The position numbers and the translations under genes were made by a program. A DNA stretch of 64,000 nt from Actinocatenispora thailandica (GTDB lineage: Bacteria > Actinomycetota > Actinomycetes > Mycobacteriales > Micromonosporaceae). Under the pieces are notes generated by a model, which saw nothing but the letters and a program-made list of their open reading frames with translations, searched no databases and had not been told where the DNA came from. The first letter of the stretch is position 1; each line of letters opens with the position of its first letter. The DNA is taken from assembly GCF_016865425.1 (NCBI RefSeq), contig NZ_AP023355.1, forward strand, positions 1-64,000, read 5' to 3'. Positions 51,216 to 58,292 of the stretch are shown here, in pieces.

Positions 51216-53588
51216 GTGTCCGCGAACCCGCCATCCCGCCCACCCGGCGACGGAACCGGTCGATACCAGTACGATCCCGACTGGTTCGGCTCGTCCCACG
51301 ACGGTGCTGCCGACTCGCTGCGCGACGGTGCTGCCGGTTCGCTGCGCGACGACGCCGCGGACGACGGGCGGCGGGACCTGCCGATGCCGGACGACGCGTC
51401 CCGGGTCGACTGGTTCGGGGCCGCGCCCGGTGGCGCCGACCCGGGCTCCTCCGGCCGGTTCTCCGGCGGCGGGCCGGGCCCGAACGCGCCGTACTTCGAT
51501 GCCGCGCCCGCCGACCGCGCCCCGACCTACCCGGGCCCGCCTGCGCCGGCGGGCCCGGGCGAGGACCTCGGCCCGGACTCGCCGCGCGGAGCGCCGGACC
51601 CGTTCGCCGACCTGCGCTCGCCCGGCCGCTACCAGGCGGAACCGCCCGGCGCCGACCGCCCCGGCCACTACGCTGGCCTCGTGGGCGCTGACCCGGTGGG
51701 ACGCAACGGTGACGCTGTGTCGCCGGATACCGGTCCGGGCGGCTGGCGGGACGCCGGCGGTGACTGGTTCGTCCCACCACCGTCCGACGACGAGCCTGGC
51801 CCGGCGACCGCCGCACAACCGCGGTACCGCGACGAGCCCGGCCCGGTCGCTGCGGGCCGACCGCCGTACCGCGACGAGCCCGGCCCGCCGACCGCCGCCC
51901 AGCCGCGGTACGACGACGAACCCGACCGGTACGCCGACCGCTGGTCGGACGCGCCGGGCCGGGCCGCCGGGGCACCCGACCGGTACCGGGCCGGCGCGCC
52001 CCAGGGGCCGGCCGAGGGTTATCGGCGGGGCGAGCCCGACCGGTACGGCGAGCCGGTCGCACCCGACGGCGGGTACGCGGACCCGGTCGCACCCGACCGG
52101 TACGGGGAGCCGGTCCCACCCGACCGGTACGGGGAGCCGGTCGCACCCGACCGGTACGGGGAGCCGGTCGCACCCGACGGGTACGGGGAGCCGGTCCCAC
52201 CCGACGGGTACGGCGACGCGGCCCGGCCCGACCCGTACGGTGCCGGTCCGGGTTCCGCCGACCGGCACTCCCCGGCGGCCCGCCCCGGCGACGGGTACAC
52301 CTCGCCAGCCGGCTCGGCCGATCCGTACGGGCAGGTCGACGGCTACGGCGGGCGGCCCGGAGCCGACGACCCCGGTGGCGGGCGGCCGTCGCCGGGGGAC
52401 CCGTACGGCGCGGGCCCCAATCCGGGCGATGCCTACCACCCGGGCGATGCCTTTGGCAGCCCCGATGCCCATGGCGGCCGCGATGCCTACGGCGGGCCCG
52501 ATGCCTACGGCGGCCGCGATGCCCATGGCAGCCCCGATGCCTACGGCGGGGGCGATGCCCATGGCGGGCCCGATGCCTACGGCGGGCCCGATGCCTACGG
52601 CGAACCGGCCGAGGAAGGCGATCGGTACGGCGAGCCGCTGGGGGCCGGTGCCCCGCAGCCGTACGGTGCGGACCCGCGGCGGGCGGACGACTGGCCCGCG
52701 GCAGCACCGGCCGGGCCCGGCGGCCCCGCCGCGGAGGAAGCCGCCGCGCTGGCGTCGCTGCAGCCGGTGCCGGCGGACCGGACCGCTGCGGCGGTCAACG
52801 CGGTCGTCGCGGTCGTGCTGTTCGGTGCCCTGATCGCGGCGGGCCGGCTCGGTGCGCCGATCGGCGTTGCCGCGGGCGCTCTGGTCCAGGTCGTGCTGGT
52901 GCTGAGCTGGGTGTTCGGTACCCGTCGGCCGGGGGCGGCGGTGGTCGCGGTGGTCGCGCTGGGCGCCGGCTTCGTCGCCGACTGGTTCGGCCAGTACGGC
53001 GCGGCGGTGTCGCTCGCACCGTTCGGGTACGTGCTGGCCGGCGGGCTGCTCGCCGCGGCCGCCGGGCAGCTCGCCCGCGGTGCCGGCCGGACCCGGATCA
53101 CCGACTCGCTGGCCTCCACCATGTTCGCCGTCACCTGCACGGTCGCGGTGCCGGCGGTGCTGATGCTGGCCCGGCTGGACCAGGGGACGAAGGCGCTGGT
53201 ACCGCTGCTCGGCGCGGCCGGCGCCGCGGTGGTCGTGGCGCGGCTGGTCGACCTGATCTGGCACGTACCGCGGGCCAGCGCGCCGGTGGCCCGGGGCGTG
53301 ATCGGGGTGGTCGCCGGCGGGGTGGTGGCCGGTACCGTCGTCGGCTTCGTCGCCGGTCAGCAGGCCGGCCTGCCCGGTCTGCATGCTGCGGTGGCCGGGC
53401 TGTTGATGGGGTTGGCCGCGGTGCTGGCCGACATCGGGGTCAGCTTCGGCAGCTCCGGCCGGGAGCTGTCCGGTGAGCCGCCGCACCGTTGGCCGGCTCG
53501 GTTCGTGCTGGGGCCGGCGGTGGCGGCGGCCCTCGCCGCGCCGATCGCGTTCGTCCTGGGCTGGCTGGTGCTCCTGCCGCCGCAGTGA
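51216..53588 (+). CDS. Large protein with disordered repeats and a C-terminal membrane domain
   Basis: 790 residues from GTG 51216. The first 500 residues are Asp/Pro/Gly/Tyr-rich and disordered. They contain six copies of a 9-residue unit like RYGEPVAPD (about 288-337) and eight or nine copies of a 6-residue unit like DAYGGP (about 412-464). The last 270 residues have about eight hydrophobic segments (LFGALIAAGRLGAPIGVAAGAL and others, residues about 525-790) with no recognised transporter motif. Actinomycetes often encode such a membrane protein beside glnR. Function unknown; the acidic tail may act in the cytoplasm as a binding or scaffold region. Confidence 0.85.
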   Translation: MSANPPSRPPGDGTGRYQYDPDWFGSSHDGAADSLRDGAAGSLRDDAADDGRRDLPMPDDASRVDWFGAAPGGADPGSSGRFSGGGPGPNAPYFDAAPADRAPTYPGPPAPAGPGEDLGPDSPRGAPDPFADLRSPGRYQAEPPGADRPGHYAGLVGADPVGRNGDAVSPDTGPGGWRDAGGDWFVPPPSDDEPGPATAAQPRYRDEPGPVAAGRPPYRDEPGPPTAAQPRYDDEPDRYADRWSDAPGRAAGAPDRYRAGAPQGPAEGYRRGEPDRYGEPVAPDGGYADPVAPDRYGEPVPPDRYGEPVAPDRYGEPVAPDGYGEPVPPDGYGDAARPDPYGAGPGSADRHSPAARPGDGYTSPAGSADPYGQVDGYGGRPGADDPGGGRPSPGDPYGAGPNPGDAYHPGDAFGSPDAHGGRDAYGGPDAYGGRDAHGSPDAYGGGDAHGGPDAYGGPDAYGEPAEEGDRYGEPLGAGAPQPYGADPRRADDWPAAAPAGPGGPAAEEAAALASLQPVPADRTAAAVNAVVAVVLFGALIAAGRLGAPIGVAAGALVQVVLVLSWVFGTRRPGAAVVAVVALGAGFVADWFGQYGAAVSLAPFGYVLAGGLLAAAAGQLARGAGRTRITDSLASTMFAVTCTVAVPAVLMLARLDQGTKALVPLLGAAGAAVVVARLVDLIWHVPRASAPVARGVIGVVAGGVVAGTVVGFVAGQQAGLPGLHAAVAGLLMGLAAVLADIGVSFGSSGRELSGEPPHRWPARFVLGPAVAAALAAPIAFVLGWLVLLPPQ
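52063..52232 (+). repeat. Coding 27-bp repeats (9-residue unit)
   Basis: Six near-identical 27-bp units encode variants of RYGEPVAPD, for example GAGCCGGTCGCACCCGAC. They lie in the disordered region of the large membrane protein. Confidence 0.9.
52440..52607 (+). repeat. Coding 18-bp repeats (6-residue unit)
   Basis: Eight to nine 18-bp units of the form GATGCCTACGGCGGGCCC or GATGCCCATGGCGGCCGC encode variants of DA(Y/H)GG(P/R). Confidence 0.92.
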
Positions 53589-53702
53589 CCTGGCGGCGCC
53601 GCAGTGACCTGGCGGCGCCGAGGTGCCGCGCCGCGGCGGCAGCGCCGAGGTGCCGCGCCGAGGTGCCGCGCTGAGGTGCCGCGCCGCGGCGGCAGCGCTG
53701 CG
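53583..53702 (+). repeat. Repeats copying the gene end: 19-bp and 13-bp units
   Basis: The 19-bp unit cagtgacctggcggcgccg, which includes the stop codon of the upstream gene, occurs twice in tandem (53583 and 53602). It is followed by four copies of aggtgccgcgccg-like 13-bp units, two of them extended by cggcggcagcg. The rest of the 262-bp gap to 53850 is AT-richer and should hold the lmeA promoter. Confidence 0.9.
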
Positions 53703-53850
53703 GTTGGCGGCGTGGATGGCGGTGGCGTGGCCGTGCCGAGCCCGGCTGCCGGCGACGAATCGGCGAGATTATCGACACCTGGTTGGCGATCTGCGTGTTT
53801 TGTCGGATGCCGCGCGTTGCGGTCGTGCGGCCATCTGGCAACCTGGGCCC

Positions 53851-54633
53851 GTGGTTGTGTACGCGAAGCCCAAGCGCACCCGGCGGAAAGCGCCGATCGT
53901 CCTGCTCGTGCTGCTGATCGTGGTGGTGCTGCTGCTCGTCGCCGCCGACCGGGTCGGTCGCTCGGTCGCGAACCAGAAGCTGGCCGATCAGGTGGCCGCC
54001 CAGGCGCAGAGCAAGGACGTCAAGCTCGGCGTGCAGCCGACCGCCGACATCACCGGTTTCCCGTTCCTGACCCAGGTCGCGGCGGGGAAGTACGACAAGA
54101 TCCTGGTGCACATGCGGGATCTGACCGTGCAGAGCTACGCCATCCCGAAGCTGGACATCACCGCCAGCGGCGTGCACGCCAAGACCAGCGACGTGCTCAA
54201 CGGCAACGGGCCGATCACCGCCGACACGGTGTCCGGCACCGCGACGATCGGCTGGGGCTACGTCAACCAGGCGGCCAAGGAGCAGCTCAACCAGTCCGAG
54301 GTCAAGGACGTCACGCTGGCCGGGCGGGACGGCACGCTCGACGTGCGGATGACCGTCACCGTGCTCGGCCAGGAGCTGAAGCTCACCGGTACCGCCAAGC
54401 CGACGCTCAGCGACGACGGCAAGAGCCTGCGGGTCAGCTTCGCCGATCTGCACACCACCGGCAGTCAGCTGCCGCCTGCGGCGAAGAACGTGCTGAACGG
54501 CGTGCTTCAGCAGCTCGGCCTGCAGATCAAGCTGCCGAGCCTGCCGTACGGGCTGAAGCTGACCCACGTCGACCCGCAGTCCGACGGGCTGAAGGTCACC
54601 GCGTCGGCCCAGGACGTCACGCTCGCCAACTGA
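53851..54633 (+). CDS. DUF2993 (LmeA-like) protein
   Basis: 260 residues from GTG 53851. A basic start (YAKPKRTRRKAP) and one membrane segment (about 13-31, VLLVLLIVVVLLLVAADR) anchor an external beta-rich domain. The segments GVQPTADITGFPFLTQVAAGKYDKI and SADGVKVTASAQDV-like endings match DUF2993. In mycobacteria the homologue LmeA acts in lipomannan elongation, perhaps as a lipid- or polyprenyl-binding partner. It lies between glnR and thiX, the same order as Rv0818-Rv0817c-Rv0816c. No catalytic residues are known for the family. Confidence 0.85.
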   Translation: MVVYAKPKRTRRKAPIVLLVLLIVVVLLLVAADRVGRSVANQKLADQVAAQAQSKDVKLGVQPTADITGFPFLTQVAAGKYDKILVHMRDLTVQSYAIPKLDITASGVHAKTSDVLNGNGPITADTVSGTATIGWGYVNQAAKEQLNQSEVKDVTLAGRDGTLDVRMTVTVLGQELKLTGTAKPTLSDDGKSLRVSFADLHTTGSQLPPAAKNVLNGVLQQLGLQIKLPSLPYGLKLTHVDPQSDGLKVTASAQDVTLAN

Positions 54634-54733
54634 GCCCGGGAGCCCGGCCCGGTCGCCGACCGGGCGGCGCCTCCGCGCACGGTGCTGGTCCGGGCACTGT
54701 CCGGTTCGCGCCTCGCGCGATACGGTCGACAGC

Positions 54734-55207
54734 GTGCCGAGCTGGATGATGGGTCTCGTGGTCGCGGTGGTGGTGCTTGCCGCCGCGACCGTCGTCGGTC
54801 TGCTCTGGCAGCGCCGCAACGGTCGGCTGCGGACGGTGCAAGGGGGCGGACCGGTGCCGGAACAGGATGCCGAGGCCGAGGTGCTGGCCCGGCTCGGGGT
54901 GCCGGCGGACGCGCCGGTGACGCTGCTGCAGTTCTCGTCCGCGTTCTGCGCGCCGTGCCGCGCCACCCGGCGGATCTGCGCCGAGGTGAGCGACCAGCTC
55001 GACGGTGTGGTGCACATCGAGGTCGACGCGGAGAGCCACCTGGACGAGGTCCGGGCGCTGGATGTGCTGCGCACCCCGACGCTGTTCGTGATCGGCGCCG
55101 GCCGGCGAACCGTGCAGCGCGCCAGCGGGGCGCCGAGCAAACCGCAGCTGATCGCGGCGATCGCTCCGCTGCTCACCGAGCCGGCGGGCGCGGCGCAGAT
55201 CTCCTGA
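54734..55207 (+). CDS. Membrane-anchored thioredoxin (ThiX-like)
   Basis: 157 residues from GTG 54734. One hydrophobic segment (about 5-26) precedes a thioredoxin fold with the active site FCAPC (Cys72 and Cys75) and the cis-Pro motif LRTPTLFV. The CAPC motif is like that of M. tuberculosis ThiX. It probably passes electrons or sulfur in the sulfurtransferase pathway encoded nearby. It lies 100 bp after the DUF2993 gene on the same strand. Confidence 0.88.
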   Translation: MPSWMMGLVVAVVVLAAATVVGLLWQRRNGRLRTVQGGGPVPEQDAEAEVLARLGVPADAPVTLLQFSSAFCAPCRATRRICAEVSDQLDGVVHIEVDAESHLDEVRALDVLRTPTLFVIGAGRRTVQRASGAPSKPQLIAAIAPLLTEPAGAAQIS

Positions 55208-55225
55208 CCGCCCCGGGCGCGGCGC

Positions 55226-55522
55226 TCAGAGGTCCAGGCCGCTGCGCAGCATCGCCTCGACGTCGCGCAGCGTCTCCTCGCCGATGTGCGCCTGCGGCGG
55301 GCCGGCCAGCCAGTCCCGGTAGACCCGGGTCAGCGAGCACCCGTCCGCCCAGCGGCCGTCCGGCAGCCGCACGGTGAGCAGGTCGCCGGAGTCCCCGTCG
55401 TGCACGTCCAGCGCGTACAGCCAGCTACGGGTGGAGTCGTTGATGCCGTCGGCCGACACGATCAGCACATCGCGACGGCGCGGTGATCCCTTCGGTTCGT
55501 ACCGGTAGATCGCGCCGCGCAT
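55226..55522 (-). CDS. MazF/PemK-like toxin
   Basis: 98 residues from ATG 55522, overlapping by one base the stop of the small gene upstream (TGATG). The sequence MRGAIYRYEPKGSPRRRDVLIVSADGIN fits the first strands of the MazF/PemK barrel, although the typical PVVVV...N core is modified. MazF-type toxins cut mRNA at short sequences and are neutralised by a coupled antitoxin. If it has lost RNase activity it could be a relict. Confidence 0.72.
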   Translation of the reverse strand: MRGAIYRYEPKGSPRRRDVLIVSADGINDSTRSWLYALDVHDGDSGDLLTVRLPDGRWADGCSLTRVYRDWLAGPPQAHIGEETLRDVEAMLRSGLDL

Positions 55523-55731
55523 CACGCCGCGCCCTCGGCGGCCAACAACTCCTGCTCGTCGTACCGGCAGTGCTGCTCGGCGTCGGGTTGCGGGGCGGCG
55601 CAGGTTCGCAGCGCCTCGCGCCGGGTCACGGCGGACAGCCAGGCGGACGCCGAGATGCCGGACCGGGCGGCCACCTGCCGGAGCAGGAAGTCGGCTTCGT
55701 CGTCGAACACGATGGTGCGTTTGACGGTCAT
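55522..55731 (-). CDS. Ribbon-helix-helix-like antitoxin
   Basis: 69 residues from ATG 55731; the frame continues upstream, but those codons are not family-like. The N-terminus MTVKRTIVFDDEADFLLRQVAARSGISASAWLS fits a ribbon-helix-helix DNA-binding fold, and the acidic C-terminal tail would wrap the toxin. It precedes and is coupled to the MazF-like gene. The pair sits between thiX and the sulfur genes, facing the opposite way, and seems inserted in an otherwise conserved order. Confidence 0.72.
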   Translation of the reverse strand: MTVKRTIVFDDEADFLLRQVAARSGISASAWLSAVTRREALRTCAAPQPDAEQHCRYDEQELLAAEGAA

Positions 55732-55894
55732 GGCGGGCAGCGTACCGATCCGAGCCGAACCGGTCAGTCGGCTCGGGGCGGGGCGGACGGGTACGTTGCT
55801 CCGGCGCCGACCGGTCGCCGCCCATGGACGAGGAACGGTGAGCGGGGTCACTTCGAGGGTGAGTGACCGCGGTCCGGCGTGTTAGCGTCACGGC

Positions 55895-55972
55895 ATGGGC
55901 ACGCTGCTCACCCGACGCCGGCCGATCGACCATTGCCGCGTCGCTACCTGCCTCTGTCGCCGCCCGGCCTGA
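55895..55972 (+). CDS. Cysteine-rich leader peptide (attenuator)
   Basis: 25 codons from ATG 55895. The encoded peptide begins MGTLLTRRRPID and ends HCRVATCLCRRPA, with three cysteine codons in its last twelve. This is the pattern of actinobacterial leader peptides (...LTRR...D..RV...LCR) found before sulfur-assimilation genes. When cysteinyl-tRNA is scarce, stalled ribosomes would change the folding of the downstream RNA and raise expression of the sulfur operon. The gene lies 184 bp before the DUF4395 gene. A small hairpin (agacg/cgtct, near 56130) precedes that gene's ribosome site. A similar uORF was reported upstream of the mycobacterial thiosulfate sulfurtransferase operon. Confidence 0.85.
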   Translation: MGTLLTRRRPIDHCRVATCLCRRPA

Positions 55973-56156
55973 CCGGCGACGACCGCTTCGCGCACCCCGC
56001 AGCTGCTCGACTCCTGATTTCCGGGTGATCGTTCCGCCCGTTTCGAGCACGGTGTGCGAACCATCGGTACCGATCTGTTGACTCGCGGTGGATGCGCGGG
56101 TCTGATTTCGGCATAGTCGCCGCAAAGACGCTTGCTTCGTCTGCCGGAGGTGTGCC

Positions 56157-56714
56157 ATGCCGTCCTCGTCCGTTTCCGAACCCGAGTCCGTTTCTGGGCT
56201 CGACTCCCGTCCCGTGCCCGAACCCGGCTCGCCGGCCCCGGCGCCGCGGGGCGGGCTGCTCGACCCGCGGGGCCCGCGGTTCGCCGCCTGGGTGACCACC
56301 GTGGTGTTCGTCGCCGTACTCGTGCTCGCGTTCGCGTCGCCGCTGGCCGCCGCGATCGTGGCCGGGGTGCAGACCGTCGTCTTCGCGATCGGCGCGCTCG
56401 CCGGGCCTCGGTCCGCACCGTACGGACTGGTCTACCGGTACCTGATCGCCCCGCGCCGGGGTCGCCCGGGCGAGCTGGAGCCGGTCGCGCCGGTGCGGTT
56501 CGCGCAGGCGGTCGGGCTGGTGTTCGGGCTGCTCGCGACCGTCGGGTTCGGTACCGGAGTCGTCGCGTTGGGCGTCATCGCCGCCGCCCTGGCGCTGGTC
56601 GCGGCGTTCCTGAACGCCGCGTTCGGGTTGTGCCTCGGCTGCGAGGTCTACCTGCTGTACCGGCGGGCCACGCACCGCCCGCTGGCCGCCCGTGTCCATC
56701 CATCGACCCCATGA
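56157..56714 (+). CDS. DUF4395 membrane protein
   Basis: 185 residues from ATG 56157 with GGAGG upstream. A Pro/Ser-rich start leads to four hydrophobic segments (about 43-62, 65-82, 114-134 and 136-156) and the conserved end GLCLGCEVYLLYRR, whose Cys159 and Cys162 form a CxxC. DUF4395 genes often accompany thioredoxin and rhodanese genes. The protein may take part in thiol-disulfide or sulfur handling at the membrane. It is the first gene after the cysteine leader peptide. Confidence 0.9.
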   Translation: MPSSSVSEPESVSGLDSRPVPEPGSPAPAPRGGLLDPRGPRFAAWVTTVVFVAVLVLAFASPLAAAIVAGVQTVVFAIGALAGPRSAPYGLVYRYLIAPRRGRPGELEPVAPVRFAQAVGLVFGLLATVGFGTGVVALGVIAAALALVAAFLNAAFGLCLGCEVYLLYRRATHRPLAARVHPSTP

Positions 56715-56746
56715 CCGCCGCACGCACCACCTAGGGAGAACGCATC

Positions 56747-57601
56747 ATGAGTCGCGACACCGCACTCGTCTCGGCCGACTGGGCCGAAAAGAACCTCGGA
56801 CAGCCGGGGATCGTCTTCGTCGAGGTCGACGAGGACACCACCGCCTACGACGGCGGTCACCTGCCGGGCGCGATCAAGCTCGACTGGAGGACCGACCTGC
56901 AGGACCCGGTACGCCGCGACTTCGTGAACCAGCAGCAGTTCGAGCAGCTGCTGTCCAGCCGGGGCATCGGCAACGACGACACCGTCGTGCTGTACGGCGG
57001 GAACAACAACTGGTTCGCCGCCTACGCCTACTGGTACTTCACGCTGTACGGGCACGGCGACGTGAAGCTGCTCGACGGTGGCCGGAAGAAGTGGGAGCTG
57101 GACGGCCGGCAGCTCACCACCGAAGCGCCGCAGCGCGCCGCCACGCAGTACTCCGCGAAGCCGCAGGACCTGTCGATCCGCGCGTTCCGCGACGAGGTCG
57201 TCGGGTCCATCGGCGTCAAGAACCTGATCGACGTCCGCTCGCCCGACGAGTACGCCGGCCGGCTGCTCGCGCCCGCGCACCTGCCGCAGGAGCAGTCGCA
57301 GCGCGCCGGGCACGTACCGACCGCGGCGAACGTGCCGTGGAGCAAGGCCGCCAACGAGGACGGCACCTTCAAGTCCGACGACGAGCTGCGCGCGCTCTAC
57401 ACCGAGGCCGGGCTCGACACCAGCAAGCCGACCATCGCGTACTGCCGGATCGGGGAGCGCTCGTCGCACACCTGGTTCGCGCTGCACGAGCTGCTCGGCC
57501 AGACCGACGTGAAGAACTACGACGGCTCGTGGACCGAGTACGGCTCGCTCGTCGGCGTGCCGGTCGCCCTCGGCGACGAGCCCGGTAGCAAGGAGGCCTG
57601 A
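56747..57601 (+). CDS. Thiosulfate sulfurtransferase (rhodanese)
   Basis: 284 residues with two rhodanese domains. Only the second has the active-site cysteine, Cys233 in AYCRIGERSS, a CRxGxRS-type loop typical of thiosulfate sulfurtransferases. It transfers sulfur from thiosulfate to cyanide or a thiol acceptor. It is the orthologue in position of CysA2/SseA-type enzymes (Rv0815c). The gene lies 32 bp after DUF4395, and its end AAGGAGG doubles as a ribosome site for the ORF that follows. Confidence 0.95.
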   Translation: MSRDTALVSADWAEKNLGQPGIVFVEVDEDTTAYDGGHLPGAIKLDWRTDLQDPVRRDFVNQQQFEQLLSSRGIGNDDTVVLYGGNNNWFAAYAYWYFTLYGHGDVKLLDGGRKKWELDGRQLTTEAPQRAATQYSAKPQDLSIRAFRDEVVGSIGVKNLIDVRSPDEYAGRLLAPAHLPQEQSQRAGHVPTAANVPWSKAANEDGTFKSDDELRALYTEAGLDTSKPTIAYCRIGERSSHTWFALHELLGQTDVKNYDGSWTEYGSLVGVPVALGDEPGSKEA

Positions 57602-57602
57602 C

Positions 57603-57686
57603 ATGAGCGAGCGGGAGCGAGCGATTCATGGGCATCGGGTGTCTTGGTGCCTCATGCGGGTTCCGACGAAGGAGGAAAGCGCATGA
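57603..57686 (+). CDS. Possible 27-residue ORF, copy 1
   Basis: An ATG two bases after the rhodanese stop, with AAGGAGG just before it, opens 27 codons (MSERERAIHGHRVSWC...). Its TGA overlaps the ATG of the second copy. It could be only a translational bridge. The sequence has no known relatives that I recognise. Confidence 0.35.
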   Translation: MSERERAIHGHRVSWCLMRVPTKEESA

Positions 57687-57762
57687 GTGAGCGGGAGCGA
57701 GCGATTCATGGGCATCGGGTGTCTTGGTGCCTCATGCGGGTTCCGACGAAGGAGGAAAGCGC
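57603..57762 (+). repeat. Perfect 80-bp tandem duplication before DUF1416
   Basis: Positions 57603-57682 are repeated at 57683-57762 with a single difference (AGC/AGT in the second codon). Each copy ends with a GAAGGAGG ribosome site, so the duplication copied the leader of the DUF1416 gene. Confidence 0.97.
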
Positions 57763-57766
57763 ATGA
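57683..57766 (+). CDS. Possible 27-residue ORF, copy 2
   Basis: Identical in sequence to copy 1 at the protein level, again with GAAGGAGG upstream, and its TGA overlaps the ATG of the DUF1416 gene. The chain of ATGA overlaps may couple rhodanese, both ORFs and DUF1416. Confidence 0.35.
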   Translation: MSERERAIHGHRVSWCLMRVPTKEESA

Positions 57767-58068
57767 GTAGCTGCGGTGCACCCGACCAGACGGCGACGCT
57801 GCCGGCGAGCGTCGACCTGACCAAGGAGACCGTGATCGCCGGTACCGTCACCGCGGACGGCGCCACCGTGTCCGGCGCGTACGTGCGACTGCTGGACGGC
57901 ACCGGGGAGTTCACCGCGGAGGTGGTGGCCTCCGACGACGGCGCCTTCCGGTTCTTCGCCGCGCCCGGCACCTGGACCGTACGGGCGCTGTCGCGCGCCG
58001 GCAACGGCGACGTGCCGGTGACCGCCGACCGCGGCCTCAACGAGGTCGAGGTGGCCGTCACCCGCTGA
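57763..58068 (+). CDS. DUF1416 protein (SseC-like)
   Basis: 101 residues, a single beta-sandwich domain with the conserved ASVDLTKETVIAGTV, GAYVRLLDGTGEFTAEVV and FFAAPGTWTVRALS stretches. It has no signal peptide. In mycobacteria the homologue SseC is encoded next to the thiosulfate sulfurtransferase, as here. Its exact role in sulfur metabolism is not known. A very strong terminator follows 6 bp after the stop. Confidence 0.93.
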   Translation: MSSCGAPDQTATLPASVDLTKETVIAGTVTADGATVSGAYVRLLDGTGEFTAEVVASDDGAFRFFAAPGTWTVRALSRAGNGDVPVTADRGLNEVEVAVTR

Positions 58069-58074
58069 CGACCA

Positions 58075-58114
58075 ACGACGCGGCCCCGGGACCCCGGTCC
58101 CGGGGCCGCGTCGT
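58075..58114 (+). terminator. Strong terminator of the sulfur operon
   Basis: Perfect 18-bp arms (58075-58092 and 58097-58114), reading ACGACGCGGCCCCGGGAC and its complement, with a 4-nt loop. Confidence 0.9.
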
Positions 58115-58139
58115 GTCTCGGTCGGCGCAACACACCCGG

Positions 58140-58262
58140 GTGCATCCGAGTGCGCAGAGCCGCTCTGGGCACCTGAGCGCACCATCGACGGTGCAGGTGA
58201 GTGCGCAGAGCCGCTCTGGGCACCTGAACGCACCATCGACGGTGCATCCGAGTGCGCAGAGC
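58140..58262. repeat. 51-bp tandem repeats between convergent genes
   Basis: Two full 51-bp units (58140-58190, 58191-58241) and a third partial unit. Each contains the small hairpin cagagccgctctg and the sequence caccatcgacggtg. Copies differ at a few bases (CATCCGAG or CAGGTGAG near the start). It may be a terminator array for the antiporter gene, whose end lies at 58293, but the purpose is unclear. Confidence 0.92.
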
Positions 58263-58292
58263 AAAGGGCCGCCACGAAGGGGGCCTCTCGGG

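Noticed and set aside
50271-53486. Minus-strand open frame of 1071 codons over glnR and the large membrane protein
   Set aside because: Composition is repetitive Arg/Gly/Val with no family features. It is antisense to the repeat-rich membrane protein and out of frame with glnR.
58140-58262. 51-bp repeats considered as a CRISPR array
   Set aside because: Units follow each other directly without spacers.
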